Assembly: GCF_000744185.1 (NCBI RefSeq)
Contig: NZ_JQLL01000001.1
Coordinates: forward strand, 186,001 to 250,000
DNA length: 64,000 nucleotides
DNA from: Carnobacterium funditum DSM 5970
GTDB lineage: Bacteria; Bacillota; Bacilli; Lactobacillales; Carnobacteriaceae
Direction of reading: 5' to 3'
Within the stretch, counting starts at the first letter, position 1; the number at the start of each line of letters is the position of its first letter. The translations under genes and the position numbers were made by a program. The notes under the pieces are model-generated. The model worked only from the letters and a program-made list of their open reading frames with translations. It made no database searches and was not told the DNA's origin. Shown piece after piece: positions 44,301 through 54,080 of this stretch.

Positions 44301-45929
44301 TTATTTTTTCATCATTTTTAATAAGCGCAAGCCTATATTAATTTGTAACAATTCCTCAGCATTATCAAATTGAATACCCGTCAGTTTTTTAATCTTGTCC
44401 AAGCGGTAACGAACAGTTTTTGGATGAAGAAACAGAGTATCTGCTGTATCTTTATAGTTTTGATTTTTATCTAAAAACGCTTTTAAGGTTTCTACCAAGT
44501 CAGGATGGTTTGTGCTTAAGGTGAGTAATGATTCCGGGATGAATTTTTCAAATTGTTCTAATTGATTCATATCAGCAAACAATTGGTAGATACCAATATC
44601 ATGGTAACTAGAGATAGCATTTTCTTCGCCGAACAAAGTAATAATTTTTTGGGCGTTTTGTGCCTGTTTGTATAAAGAAGGCAAATGAGATAAGTCCCCT
44701 TTGTAACTGAAACTAATCGTCATAGCTAACTCTTCAAGGTTAAGTATTTTTTTGCTCACTTCAGTACTAGAAAGTAGTTTCTTTTTAACGGTTTCCTCTG
44801 CGTCTTCCTGAGTATTCATAATAAAAACAATTTTATGATTGCGAATAAGATAAACTCGTTGTGGCCATTGTTTTTTTATATCTTCGACAAACGTATAAGC
44901 AAATTGACGTTCCTTTTTATGCTGTTCGTCTGGAAGTTCGGCTGTTAATGAGATGTTAGGCAAATGACAAATAAAGATACGGAAGTTTGAATCATCTAGT
45001 AATTTCAGATTATTTATTTTTTCGTTTAATTCTTCTTTATCTTCGATTCGATTGTTCAATAAGTCTGAAATGATGCTATTTTTATAATGCAAAGTAGTTT
45101 GAGAAACAGCGTATTTTTTCAGCAACTCCATTTGGAGAAAACTAATGGTATTTTCAATAGCTAAGAAATCTTCATGTGGAGTAAGGGAATCAATTTCATG
45201 GACGATTAATTCGTAGGAATTAATTTTTAAGTTAGGAATAGGTATGACTAATTGAGTATAGGTCTTTTTTTTTGTTAGCATTGGCGAGGCAACTTTGCGA
45301 CGAGTATAATCATAATTCATATATTTTTGTTTGTTTAATGAAATAGATTGGATAAACAAGACATCGTTATAAAGTGGATCTGTGCTAATGCAGTCATTTT
45401 TTAATGTATTTTTTAAACTAATAGGTTTTTTTATTAAATCTTTTAGAACATTCAAAATGTCGATTAATTCAGGTTCGTTTAGAGCCATTTTTGTGAAATG
45501 ATTTTGTAAAGAGTAATATTTTTCTAATAGGTGAATGTTGTTGTTAATTATTTTTCCGGTTACATCTAATAAGATAGGTTCGTAGAGTGCCTGTTTGGGT
45601 ATCTGAATTAAAGGGATATCATTTTTTTCGCACAATTCAATAATGTAAGTTGGAATGGATACGACTACCCGATCAATTTTAATAATCAATCCACTTATTT
45701 TAAGTTGATGAACCTTAGTGAAAAATTCCTTGAGCTCATCAGAAGAAAGGTCCTTTAGAGCATAATAGCTGCTTAGCAATAATTCACCTTCACGGCCCCA
45801 ATTTTCAATGTCTGGACCTTCAACAACCATAATACCGGTTACGTTATTTTCTAAACTAGCGTGTTTAGTTAAGACAGATGCCTCTTTGAGAGAATCGAAA
45901 TCAAGCAATTCTTTTACTGTTAAATTCAT
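44301..45929 (-). CDS. PucR-family transcriptional regulator
   Basis: Predicted 542-residue regulator. An N-terminal PucR-type domain (LTVKELLDFDSLKEASVLT, later GREGELLLSSYYAL) covers about residues 1-125, and a C-terminal PucR helix-turn-helix domain ends with YKDTADTLFLHPKTVRYRLDKIKKLTG. PucR of Bacillus controls purine and allantoin use. The fdrA operon lies 1.8 kb away and is the obvious candidate target. The gene is transcribed away from that operon. Confidence 0.88.
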   Translation of the reverse strand: MNLTVKELLDFDSLKEASVLTKHASLENNVTGIMVVEGPDIENWGREGELLLSSYYALKDLSSDELKEFFTKVHQLKISGLIIKIDRVVVSIPTYIIELCEKNDIPLIQIPKQALYEPILLDVTGKIINNNIHLLEKYYSLQNHFTKMALNEPELIDILNVLKDLIKKPISLKNTLKNDCISTDPLYNDVLFIQSISLNKQKYMNYDYTRRKVASPMLTKKKTYTQLVIPIPNLKINSYELIVHEIDSLTPHEDFLAIENTISFLQMELLKKYAVSQTTLHYKNSIISDLLNNRIEDKEELNEKINNLKLLDDSNFRIFICHLPNISLTAELPDEQHKKERQFAYTFVEDIKKQWPQRVYLIRNHKIVFIMNTQEDAEETVKKKLLSSTEVSKKILNLEELAMTISFSYKGDLSHLPSLYKQAQNAQKIITLFGEENAISSYHDIGIYQLFADMNQLEQFEKFIPESLLTLSTNHPDLVETLKAFLDKNQNYKDTADTLFLHPKTVRYRLDKIKKLTGIQFDNAEELLQINIGLRLLKMMKK

Positions 45930-46257
45930 ACTTTCACTTCCTTATTTTTCATTATGTAACAAAATACAAAATGTTTAGCTGATTGAAATAGAAAACGCTT
46001 TAATAGGTAATCTAATAAGAAGTCGAATGATAAAATAAACTGGATAAGCTAAAAAGCAGTACACCTACTATAACAGAAAGAAAGAACTCAAACCATTAAT
46101 AATCTATCTGTAAAAGAGCAGGTAAAAAAATGAAATCAAAATAAGGATAGATAAAGTAAAAAAATTCGCTTTTATCACTAATGTAGAAGGAAGGAACAAA
46201 TAAAAAAGAGCGTAAAAAAAGAGGAATGATTTAGTTAGATTTTAAATAAGAGTAACT
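45930..46257. other. Upstream region of the PucR-type gene
   Basis: About 330 A+T-rich bases. It should hold the pucR-like promoter on the reverse strand; no clear motif or gene was found. Confidence 0.3.
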
Positions 46258-46313
46258 AAAAAAAGCCTTATCTAGGCGCTTTGTTTGTACAAAACGGATA
46301 GATAAGGCTTTTT
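46258..46313 (-). terminator. Terminator of the esterase gene
   Basis: AAAAAAGCCTTATCTA and TAGATAAGGCTTTTT form a strong stem with an inner loop, usable on both strands and placed just after the reverse-strand esterase stop. Confidence 0.85.
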
Positions 46314-46333
46314 CTACATACGTGTTGACTCAA

Positions 46334-47182
46334 TTAGTTATTTAACCATTCGATAACTTCTTGGTAGACACTTAGAGCTTTTTCATTCGTCGAGTCACTA
46401 TCAAAGTCGTGAGTGGCTTTTTCAATCACAACAAATTTAGTTGAAGAAATTTTTCCACTTAAGTTTTCACCTTGTTGGAAAGGAACGTCTTGATCGGTTT
46501 TACTTTGAGCAATAAAAACTGGAGGAAGTGCTGCAAGTTGGTTATCTGTTAATGAAAATTGACTTTGCTTTTTTTTATCCGGCAGAAGCAAATCTAACCA
46601 TCGTCCTGTTTGTCTGGCATAAAGATAAATAGCGTAACGAGTTTCTAATGTCCCTTTAGCAAGAGGGTTAGGTTGGATGAGTTGGTTAACTAATGACCTA
46701 GGGATAATTGGATAGGTCTGGTAATGGTTACTTGGTAAGAGATAAAAGGCTTCTTGGATAGACGAATACCCATAAAAACTAATAATCTTATGGGGTTTCT
46801 TCTCTATCTTCAAATCGCTCCCAACTAGTAAAGCCAAGTAAGCTCCAGCGGAACGTCCAAATAAATTATAATCATTAGTTGGTAAGTGTAAGACCGTATC
46901 GGAATGATGGGTAAACCATTCAACAGCCTCAACTGCACAGTTATAAATTTCTGGTAGAGCCGTTTCTGGTGCTAAAGGATAATCGACAGTTAAAAGATGA
47001 TAACCTGCTCTTAAGAATAAGTCAATGTAAGTCTTTGGCAAGTCATCACGGTCTCCCCAGATCAATCCACCACCGTGAAAGTAAATGATGGTTTGATTTT
47101 TTAAGTTGTCCGTTGCTCGATAAAAAGATGCAGATAATGTGAGAGAAGAATGCCTAGCAAAGGAAAAAAATTCTGGTTCCAT
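46334..47182 (-). CDS. Alpha/beta hydrolase (esterase/lipase, HGGG family)
   Basis: Predicted 282-residue hydrolase. The oxyanion motif FHGGGLIWG is near residue 41, the nucleophile serine is in FGRSAGAYLAL near 115, and the Asp and His of the triad lie near the C-terminus (QSKTDQDVPF and THDFDS). The start at 47182 follows AGGAGG with 9 bases spacing; the open frame extends to 47272 without support. No signal peptide. The natural substrate is unknown; it lies between pucR and the fdrA operon, which could mean a linked substrate or chance. Confidence 0.82.
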   Translation of the reverse strand: MEPEFFSFARHSSLTLSASFYRATDNLKNQTIIYFHGGGLIWGDRDDLPKTYIDLFLRAGYHLLTVDYPLAPETALPEIYNCAVEAVEWFTHHSDTVLHLPTNDYNLFGRSAGAYLALLVGSDLKIEKKPHKIISFYGYSSIQEAFYLLPSNHYQTYPIIPRSLVNQLIQPNPLAKGTLETRYAIYLYARQTGRWLDLLLPDKKKQSQFSLTDNQLAALPPVFIAQSKTDQDVPFQQGENLSGKISSTKFVVIEKATHDFDSDSTNEKALSVYQEVIEWLNN

Positions 47183-47340
47183 TTTGTTAAACCTCCTAAA
47201 AAATAATTTAAACGGGTGTATGTAAAGCAAAAGTATAACAAAAGAATCGTAAAAGCAGGTCGCTTTTTTCATTTTTTAGTCCGAATTATACACTAGGGAT
47301 AATAAAAGGGTGTATTTCTTAGCTCTACAGTACAATGTAA

Positions 47341-47370
47341 TTGCAAAAAAAAAAAGTTATACTATATATT
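47341..47370 (+). promoter_or_regulatory. Promoter of the fdrA operon
   Basis: TTGCAA (47341-47346) and TATATT (47365-47370) are 18 bp apart. This would give a leader of about 330 bases before fdrA, long enough for regulatory RNA, although no known riboswitch was recognised in 47371-47706. Confidence 0.5.
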
Positions 47371-47706
47371 GTAAGCCTTTCCTTTATTAGCGAAATAAAT
47401 AAATGTCTTAGCATTACTTTATCAAAAAATGGTTTATTCTCCATTCATTTTGCATTGTTTTGACTAGGTAAACAAATCATTTTTTTGGAAAAGGGGGTTA
47501 ATTTAGTTCATTAGTGGGAGAGAATGAACTGGTTTCATAAAATAATAGCAGATACGTATTGAAAAAAACGAACATCAAAAATTATGAAACTCTATTTATT
47601 ATGAGAGTCAGGAAAACGAACAATGACACTAAATTTTCAACTTATGATGTTCCTAAAGGGAAACGTGGACCGTTCAATTAAACTAAATAGATTGCGAGGA
47701 ATCAAA

Positions 47707-49464
47707 ATGTTGCACACAATAATTAAAGAAAATTCTTATCAAGATTCAATTGTGCTGATGTTGCTAACGAACAAACTAAACACAATTGCAGGTGTTAAAA
47801 AAGTATCCATTATGATGGGAACACCTGCTAACAAAGATTTATTTGAAGGAAGCGGCTTGAAAACACCAGAACTTGCAGAAGCTTCTGCAAATGATATGGC
47901 ACTGGTTGTAGACGCAGAAAACGATGGCGTAATGGATGCTGTTTTAACTGAAGTAGATGATTTCTTGGCTTCTCAAGCTACTACTGATTCAGAAGACACA
48001 AATGAAACTGCACGCACGTGGGAAACAGCTATGAAATTAGGAAAAGATGCAAACATTGCGTTGATCTCAGTTCCTGGTACGTATGCTGCTCTTGAAACGG
48101 AAAAAGCGTTAGATGAAGGATTAAATCCTTTTATCTTTAGTGATAACGTATCAATTGAAGATGAAGCTCGTTTGAAGAAAAAAGCTCACGAAAAAGGCTT
48201 AATCATGATGGGACCTGACTGTGGAACAGGTATTATCAATGGTGTTCCAATGGCCTTTACGAATATTGTTAGACCAGGAAGAATCAGCATTGTTGGTGCT
48301 TCAGGAACTGGGATTCAAGAAGTTTCAACGATTATTGACAAATTAGGTGCTGGTGTGACCAATGCTATTGGTACAGGTGGCCGTGATTTATCAGAAGAAG
48401 TTGGCGGGATTACAATGCTAGATACAATCGTAGCATTAGAAGAAGATCCTGATACAGATGTAATGGTTGTTATTTCTAAACCACCTGCAAAATCTGTTAG
48501 AGATAAAGTACTTGGTTTATTAAGAAAAGGATCTAAACCAGTTGTGACCATTTTCTTAGGTGAAAAACCAGCATACCATGAAAAAGACCTTTACCACGCT
48601 TATACATTAGAAGAAACAGCTAAATTGGCTGTCGCTCTTTTAAACGGTGAAGAAATCAAAGTATTTGATGAAACAGTAGAAATTCCATCCGTTTCATTGA
48701 AACCAGAACAAACCTTGATTAAAGGCTATTATTCAGGTGGAACACTAGCTAATGAAGCAGGGATGTTAATTGCTGATGGCTTAAACCTTGAAGAAGGATT
48801 AACACATGATGATGGATTTATTTTAAATTCTGCAGGACACGAAATCATTGACTTAGGTGATGATATGTACACTCAAGGTAAACCACATCCAATGATTGAC
48901 CCTGAGAAAAGAATTGAAATGATTCAACGTGCTGGCGACAATCCAGAAATAGCAGTCATTTTATTAGATGTTGTTTTAGGCTATGGCGCTCACGATGATA
49001 TGGCTACTGAATTAGCTCCTGCTATTAAAAAAGCTAAAAATAGTGCTAAAGGAGACGGACGAGAACTAGTGGTTTTAGGAACAGTCGTTGGAACAACAGC
49101 TGATCCACAAAACTTAGCTCGTCAACAAGAAATCCTTGAAGAAGCTGGCGTTATTGTTTGTTCAAGCAACAATAAAGCTGTCCGTACTGCTTTAGGCCTT
49201 CTAGGTCATACCGTTAAAGATGAAGAAAAAGGCTTCAAAGAAGTTGAAGAATCAAAAGACATTGAATTACCAAAAGCCTCTCAAGCTGTTTTAGACTTGT
49301 TAAGCACAAAACCTTATGTTATAAACGTTGGTTTGAAAAGCTTTGCAGAAGCAATTGAAGAAAACCAAGGCAAAGCGGTCCAATTTGACTGGAGACCAAG
49401 TGCTGGTGGAGATGTACAACTTCAAAAAATCTTGTACTTCTTAGATCACTACGTAGCTGAATAA
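47707..49464 (+). CDS. fdrA: FdrA/AllF-type subunit of an oxamate carbamoyltransferase-like enzyme
   Basis: Predicted 585-residue protein related to the succinyl-CoA synthetase alpha/beta fold. Seen: KKVSIMMGTPANKDL near the N-terminus, GPDCGTGIINGVP, a GASGTGIQEV loop, GTGGRDLSEEVGG, and a flavodoxin-like C-terminal part (VLLDVVLGYGAH). In E. coli FdrA (AllF) with YlbE (AllG) and YlbF (AllH) is reported to form oxamate carbamoyltransferase, which splits oxalurate into oxamate and carbamoyl phosphate. The start at 47707 follows GAGGA; the frame is open to 47623. First gene of a six-gene operon. Confidence 0.88.
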   Translation: MLHTIIKENSYQDSIVLMLLTNKLNTIAGVKKVSIMMGTPANKDLFEGSGLKTPELAEASANDMALVVDAENDGVMDAVLTEVDDFLASQATTDSEDTNETARTWETAMKLGKDANIALISVPGTYAALETEKALDEGLNPFIFSDNVSIEDEARLKKKAHEKGLIMMGPDCGTGIINGVPMAFTNIVRPGRISIVGASGTGIQEVSTIIDKLGAGVTNAIGTGGRDLSEEVGGITMLDTIVALEEDPDTDVMVVISKPPAKSVRDKVLGLLRKGSKPVVTIFLGEKPAYHEKDLYHAYTLEETAKLAVALLNGEEIKVFDETVEIPSVSLKPEQTLIKGYYSGGTLANEAGMLIADGLNLEEGLTHDDGFILNSAGHEIIDLGDDMYTQGKPHPMIDPEKRIEMIQRAGDNPEIAVILLDVVLGYGAHDDMATELAPAIKKAKNSAKGDGRELVVLGTVVGTTADPQNLARQQEILEEAGVIVCSSNNKAVRTALGLLGHTVKDEEKGFKEVEESKDIELPKASQAVLDLLSTKPYVINVGLKSFAEAIEENQGKAVQFDWRPSAGGDVQLQKILYFLDHYVAE

Positions 49465-49505
49465 AACGAATAAATTGTAGAACAATATAGGAGGGGTTTT
49501 AAAAA

Positions 49506-50768
49506 ATGAATTATAAAACAATTGACGAAGCAAACCAAGCTGTCATTGACAAAATTGTAGCAGGTGCTCCATTTTTATTAGATGTTGTACCGGCAAAAAC
49601 GGTTATCAAAGAATTGAATGGAAAAGTATTATTACATGCTGGACCGCCAATTAAATATGAAAATATGACTGATCCAATGAAGGGCTCATGTGTTGGAGCT
49701 TCACTGTTCGAAGAGTGGGCTACAACTGAAGAAGAAGCTAGAGAAATGCTTGATAGGGGCGAAGTATCCTTTATTCCTTGTCATCACGTAGATGCTGTTG
49801 GACCAATGGGTGGTATCACGTCTGGCAACATGCCTGTTTTAGTTGTAGAAAACAGAACAGATGGCAATCGTGCTTACTGTACGTTAAATGAAGGGATTGG
49901 CGCTGTTTTACGCTTCGGTGCTTATAGCGAAGAAGTTGTTACTCGTCTACGTTGGATGCGTGATATCTTAGGACCTGCATTAAGCAAAGTATTAAACAAA
50001 ATGGACGAAGGTATGAACTTGAACGTTATCATTGCAAAATCAATTGCAATGGGAGATGAGTTCCACCAACGTAATATCGCTGCTTCACTAAACTTCTTAA
50101 AAGAAGTTGTTCCAGTTATGTCTGAGATCGATATGAACGAAAAAGATCGCCAAGATGTTTTAGTCTTCTTAGCAGATACCGATCAATTCTTCTTAAACCC
50201 AATGATGGCAGCTGCTAAAGTTGTTATGGATGGAGCAAGAATGATTGAAGAAGGAACAATCGTAACAGCTATGACAAGAAATGGTGAAAACTTTGGTATC
50301 CGTATCAGTGGTATGGGAGACGAGTGGTTCACTGGACCTGTTAACACACCAAAAGGACTTTACTTCTCTGGTTTCTCTGAAGATGATGCAAATCCAGATA
50401 TTGGGGATAGCTCAATAACAGAAACATTTGGTGTTGGTGGAATGGCAATGGTTGCTGCTCCAGCTGTTACTCGCTTTGTTGGTACTGGTGGTTTTAATGA
50501 TGCATTGAAAACAAGCAATGACATGACTGAAATCACAGTTAGCCACAATACGAACTTCCCAATTCCAACCTGGGACTTTAAAGGAATTGTGTTAGGGATT
50601 GATGCAAGAAAAGTTGTAGCAACAGGTATTTTACCAGTAATCAACACAGGTATTGCTAACAAAGTTGCTGGCAGAGGTCAAATTGGTGCTGGAACAGTTA
50701 ACCCTCCAATTGAAGCTTTTGAAAAAGCAGTTACAGCTTACGCAAGAAAATTAGGTATGAATAGTTAA
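49506..50768 (+). CDS. allG: AllG/YlbE-type (DUF1116) carbamoyltransferase subunit
   Basis: Predicted 420-residue protein of the DUF1116/YlbE family. Seen: LLHAGPPIKYENMTDPMKGS near residue 40, HHVDAVGPMGGITSGNMPV near 97 and FGIRISGMGDEWFTGPV near 260. It is the second subunit of the oxamate carbamoyltransferase type and always sits next to FdrA. GGAGGGG precedes the ATG; 41 bases after fdrA. No catalytic residue assignment is possible by eye. Confidence 0.88.
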   Translation: MNYKTIDEANQAVIDKIVAGAPFLLDVVPAKTVIKELNGKVLLHAGPPIKYENMTDPMKGSCVGASLFEEWATTEEEAREMLDRGEVSFIPCHHVDAVGPMGGITSGNMPVLVVENRTDGNRAYCTLNEGIGAVLRFGAYSEEVVTRLRWMRDILGPALSKVLNKMDEGMNLNVIIAKSIAMGDEFHQRNIAASLNFLKEVVPVMSEIDMNEKDRQDVLVFLADTDQFFLNPMMAAAKVVMDGARMIEEGTIVTAMTRNGENFGIRISGMGDEWFTGPVNTPKGLYFSGFSEDDANPDIGDSSITETFGVGGMAMVAAPAVTRFVGTGGFNDALKTSNDMTEITVSHNTNFPIPTWDFKGIVLGIDARKVVATGILPVINTGIANKVAGRGQIGAGTVNPPIEAFEKAVTAYARKLGMNS

Positions 50769-50876
50769 AACTGAACAAAAATTTGTAAAATGATGACTAG
50801 TGAGTGAATAGAATAAGTAAAATTCTTAGTCGCTCACTGGTTCATTTTTTATCTTGTTTTTTTAAAGAGGGTTACT

Positions 50877-51746
50877 ATGATTTTTATTCAAAAGATGTCA
50901 AAACAATTAAAAGAACAAGTGCAAACAAACCAAGAAACAACTTCTTTTTGGCAAGTTCACAGTATCTTTAAGAATGGTTTTAACTTAATGACTGGTAAGC
51001 AGCTACTTTTTATTGGTACGGATAAAAATGGAGAACTGCCATTTTCTTTACATCTTTCTGCTAAGGATACGAAAACGGTATTAAAAGAGATTAAAGTAGC
51101 AGACCTATTTTATTATGATTCCAAAAAGAAACAATTGAAAACCAATCGTATCGTATTATCATTCGATTACATTCGTTTTTATGATTCAGTTTTACCTTTG
51201 CAGCAAAACATCAGTTTAGATCAAATTGAATTGGTCTTAAATGAAGCGGAAAAGAATAAAGAACAAAATGGGTTCAAACAGCCATTGCCATTATTTTTAA
51301 ATGCATTGGATTATGATGAACTATTTATAAAAAATTGTGCTGGCCTTTTTTCAAATGAAGAAAAGGTCCTAAAAAGTAGTATGCTTTACTTCATAGGACG
51401 TGGCATGGGACTAACACCTTCAGGAGATGATTTATTAGTAGGCTTGTTGAGTATTGATTCAGCTTATCCGCTATTAGATAAACGTTTTCGTAGCATTCTT
51501 CTAGAACTGTTGGAGACAAAAAGCCTAACGACTATTGTTGCAGAAACGTATTTACGTTATGCCGCTCAACACAAATACAGTACAAGGATTGTATCTTTTG
51601 TTGGAGAACTGGGTGAACAGCATAGTGGAAATCAAATTAAAGTAGATTTTAAAAATATCCTGACAAATGGGAGTACGTCAGGTTTGGATACCATGACCGG
51701 AATGCTTTTCGGAATACTAACAAAAAAAAGGGGTTTAAGATTATAA
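50877..51746 (+). CDS. allH: AllH/YlbF-type (DUF2877) carbamoyltransferase subunit
   Basis: Predicted 289-residue protein of the DUF2877/YlbF family, recognisable by GRGMGLTPSGDDLLVGLL near residue 178 and by its place after allG. Third subunit of the oxamate carbamoyltransferase type. A small hairpin lies in the 108-base gap after allG (GAGTGAAT region near 50800), and the stop overlaps the next start (TAATG), showing translational coupling with the carbamate kinase. Confidence 0.87.
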   Translation: MIFIQKMSKQLKEQVQTNQETTSFWQVHSIFKNGFNLMTGKQLLFIGTDKNGELPFSLHLSAKDTKTVLKEIKVADLFYYDSKKKQLKTNRIVLSFDYIRFYDSVLPLQQNISLDQIELVLNEAEKNKEQNGFKQPLPLFLNALDYDELFIKNCAGLFSNEEKVLKSSMLYFIGRGMGLTPSGDDLLVGLLSIDSAYPLLDKRFRSILLELLETKSLTTIVAETYLRYAAQHKYSTRIVSFVGELGEQHSGNQIKVDFKNILTNGSTSGLDTMTGMLFGILTKKRGLRL

Positions 51747-52699
51747 TGGGAAAACGTGTCGTTATCGCTCTTGGTGGAAATGCCATTTTAAGACCGAATC
51801 AAAAAGCAACATTTGAAAACCAAATGGAAAACGTAGACATTAGTACAGATTCTATTTCAGATGTTAAGAAAGCAGGATATCAAGTCATTATTACTCATGG
51901 AAATGGTCCTCAAGTCGGAAATATTTTGAGACAAAATGAGGAAGCAAAAGATGTGGTACCACAATTGCCTTTGCATGTGTTAAGTGCACAATCTCAAGGG
52001 TTTATCGGATACATGATGGAACAATCATTGAAAAATGCGTTGCTTCAAAAAAATATCTCAGGAAAGGTTGTGACTGTCTTAACAGAAACAGAAGTTGATG
52101 CTTCAGATGTGGCTTTCCAAAATCCAACAAAACCAATTGGTGTATTTTATACTGAAGAAGAAGCAAAGCAACTAACCGTTGAAAAAGGATGGGACATGGT
52201 AGAAGATGCAGGCCGCGGTTACCGTAGAGTCGTTGCTTCTCCACAACCTAAAAAAATTCATGGTGTTGAATCGATTAAAACGTTAATCGAGAATAATACC
52301 GTTGTTATTTCTACAGGTGGCGGTGGTATTCCAGTAGTTTCCGATGAAAAAGGCATGCTATCAGGTATAGAAGCTGTTATCGATAAAGATTTATCTGGTT
52401 TAAGATTAGCAGAACAAGTAGCTGCTGATGTATTCATGATCTTGACAGACGTGAACAATGTTTATTTAAATTACGGCAAGCCGAACCAAAAAAAATTAGA
52501 AAGGGTTACTGTAGAAGAAGCCAATCAATACGTCTCAGAAGGACATTTTGCAGCTGGAAGTATGGGACCAAAAATGGAAGCTGCCATTGCATTTGCATCA
52601 AATGGTAAAGAAGCTATTATTTGTTCTTTAGAAAACGCTGTTGATGCTTTAGCTGGTTTTTCAGGAACAAGAATTATATTAGGGAGTGGAAAAATATGA
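51746..52699 (+). CDS. Carbamate kinase (second copy, AllK-like)
   Basis: Predicted 317-residue carbamate kinase with [43 protein letters not shown] and [10 protein letters not shown]. It is related to arcC at 42346-43287 but clearly diverged, so this is not a recent duplication. Coupled by one-base overlap to allH, and by ATGA overlap to the permease gene. In this operon it would turn the carbamoyl phosphate made by the AllFGH-type enzyme into ATP, CO2 and ammonia. Confidence 0.92.
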   Translation: MGKRVVIALGGNAILRPNQKATFENQMENVDISTDSISDVKKAGYQVIITHGNGPQVGNILRQNEEAKDVVPQLPLHVLSAQSQGFIGYMMEQSLKNALLQKNISGKVVTVLTETEVDASDVAFQNPTKPIGVFYTEEEAKQLTVEKGWDMVEDAGRGYRRVVASPQPKKIHGVESIKTLIENNTVVISTGGGGIPVVSDEKGMLSGIEAVIDKDLSGLRLAEQVAADVFMILTDVNNVYLNYGKPNQKKLERVTVEEANQYVSEGHFAAGSMGPKMEAAIAFASNGKEAIICSLENAVDALAGFSGTRIILGSGKI

Positions 52700-54054
52700 A
52701 ACTGACAAAAAAACTCGTTCTTTTAATCATGTACGCAGCAGTAGCTATCATAACACCATTAACCGTGTTTGCTGCAGGAATTGATGCAGTTACAGCACCC
52801 ACTGGATTTATGGCCATTGTTACTCTTGTTCCTTTAATCGTCGTTTTAACGTTATTATTCTTAAAAGTAGATATGATTATCGCTGGTTTAGCAGGTGGAG
52901 CATTGGCCATGGTTATTGGCGGAATTGGTCTAGCAGAAGTCAATGCCCAATTCTTGGCAGCTATTCCTACTATGCTTACCATCACTGTTCCGATTGTTAA
53001 CTCTGCTATTGCGATGGCTGTGTTTAAATCAGGTGGGTATACTGCCGCTTTAACATTAGCTAAAAGAGGTACAAAAGGGAAAGTAGAATACGTTTCAGCC
53101 TTTATTGTTATATTGACAGCTGCTGCAACTTATATGTCCGGTATTGGTGGAGGAAGTGCCATGGTTATCGCACCGTTAGCCTTCGCTGCAGTCGGAGTTG
53201 TTCCAGAATTGATTGCCGCTATGTCATTAGCAGCAGCTGTCTCTTTTACAACATCACCAGCTTCACTAGAGTCTAGTATCGTTTCAAAATTAGGTGATTT
53301 CCCTGTAAGTGAATACGTTGCTACTATGCGTCCTTATTGGTTATTCTTTGTTGCCGTTGCTATCTTATTAGCATTTTTTGGTACAAAACGTCGCAACTTA
53401 GGCTTCAAAGAAGAAGCAAATGATGATTATTCAAGTTTATCAAATGGTCAATTATTTAAACTAACTCTACCAGCAATCTTCTTATTATTTGCTGTTATCT
53501 TAGGACCAGTTGTTAATAACTTAGTCGGCTACCCTATTTTCACACCTCTAGTTTATATGGTTGTCACGCTTGCTTTAATTTTCTTCTTCTCTAAATTCAG
53601 TATGAATGAAACAGTTGAAGCAATGATTGATGGATCTACTTATATCTTAACTCGTTTGTTCCAAGTTGGTATTTTCTTAGGATTTATTAACGTGATTGGT
53701 CAGACAGGAACATTTGCTGTTATCGCGGGTGTAGCTGAATCAGCTCCTGCAGCACTCGTTGTACCTGTTGCCGTTTTAACCGGTATTTTAATCGGTATTC
53801 CAGCTGGTGCGTATGTCGGATCAATTCTAACATTGGTATTACCCGTTGCCGTTTCATTAGGTTTCACACCATTGGCATTAGGTTTCGTTACGATTGGTGT
53901 TGGTTTTGGTAGTCAAATGAGTTTTGTTAACATTACTATGCAAGCTTTATCTTCAGGATTTAGCATTCCAATTCTAGAAGTTGTTAAAGGAAATGTTAAA
54001 TGGATTTCGTTAGCTTCTGTAATGCTATTAATTATCTCATTAGTGTTTGCATAA
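52696..54054 (+). CDS. Ion-transporter-superfamily-like permease of the fdrA operon
   Basis: Predicted 452-residue integral membrane protein with about 11-12 hydrophobic segments and two Gly/Ser-rich re-entrant-like loops: MSGIGGGSAMVIAPLAF near residue 151 and the C-terminal GIPAGAYVGSIL, then GVGFGSQMSF. This layout resembles anion permeases such as GntP, CitMHS or DcuC types, but the exact family was not recognised. Coupled to the carbamate kinase gene and followed at 26 bases by the amidohydrolase gene, so it probably imports the operon's substrate. Confidence 0.7.
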   Translation: MKLTKKLVLLIMYAAVAIITPLTVFAAGIDAVTAPTGFMAIVTLVPLIVVLTLLFLKVDMIIAGLAGGALAMVIGGIGLAEVNAQFLAAIPTMLTITVPIVNSAIAMAVFKSGGYTAALTLAKRGTKGKVEYVSAFIVILTAAATYMSGIGGGSAMVIAPLAFAAVGVVPELIAAMSLAAAVSFTTSPASLESSIVSKLGDFPVSEYVATMRPYWLFFVAVAILLAFFGTKRRNLGFKEEANDDYSSLSNGQLFKLTLPAIFLLFAVILGPVVNNLVGYPIFTPLVYMVVTLALIFFFSKFSMNETVEAMIDGSTYILTRLFQVGIFLGFINVIGQTGTFAVIAGVAESAPAALVVPVAVLTGILIGIPAGAYVGSILTLVLPVAVSLGFTPLALGFVTIGVGFGSQMSFVNITMQALSSGFSIPILEVVKGNVKWISLASVMLLIISLVFA

Positions 54055-54080
54055 TAAAATAATAAAGGAGAGATTTGATT

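Noticed and set aside
47371-47706. Purine or other riboswitch in the fdrA leader
   Set aside because: The long leader invited this, but no conserved riboswitch core or terminator/antiterminator pair could be seen.
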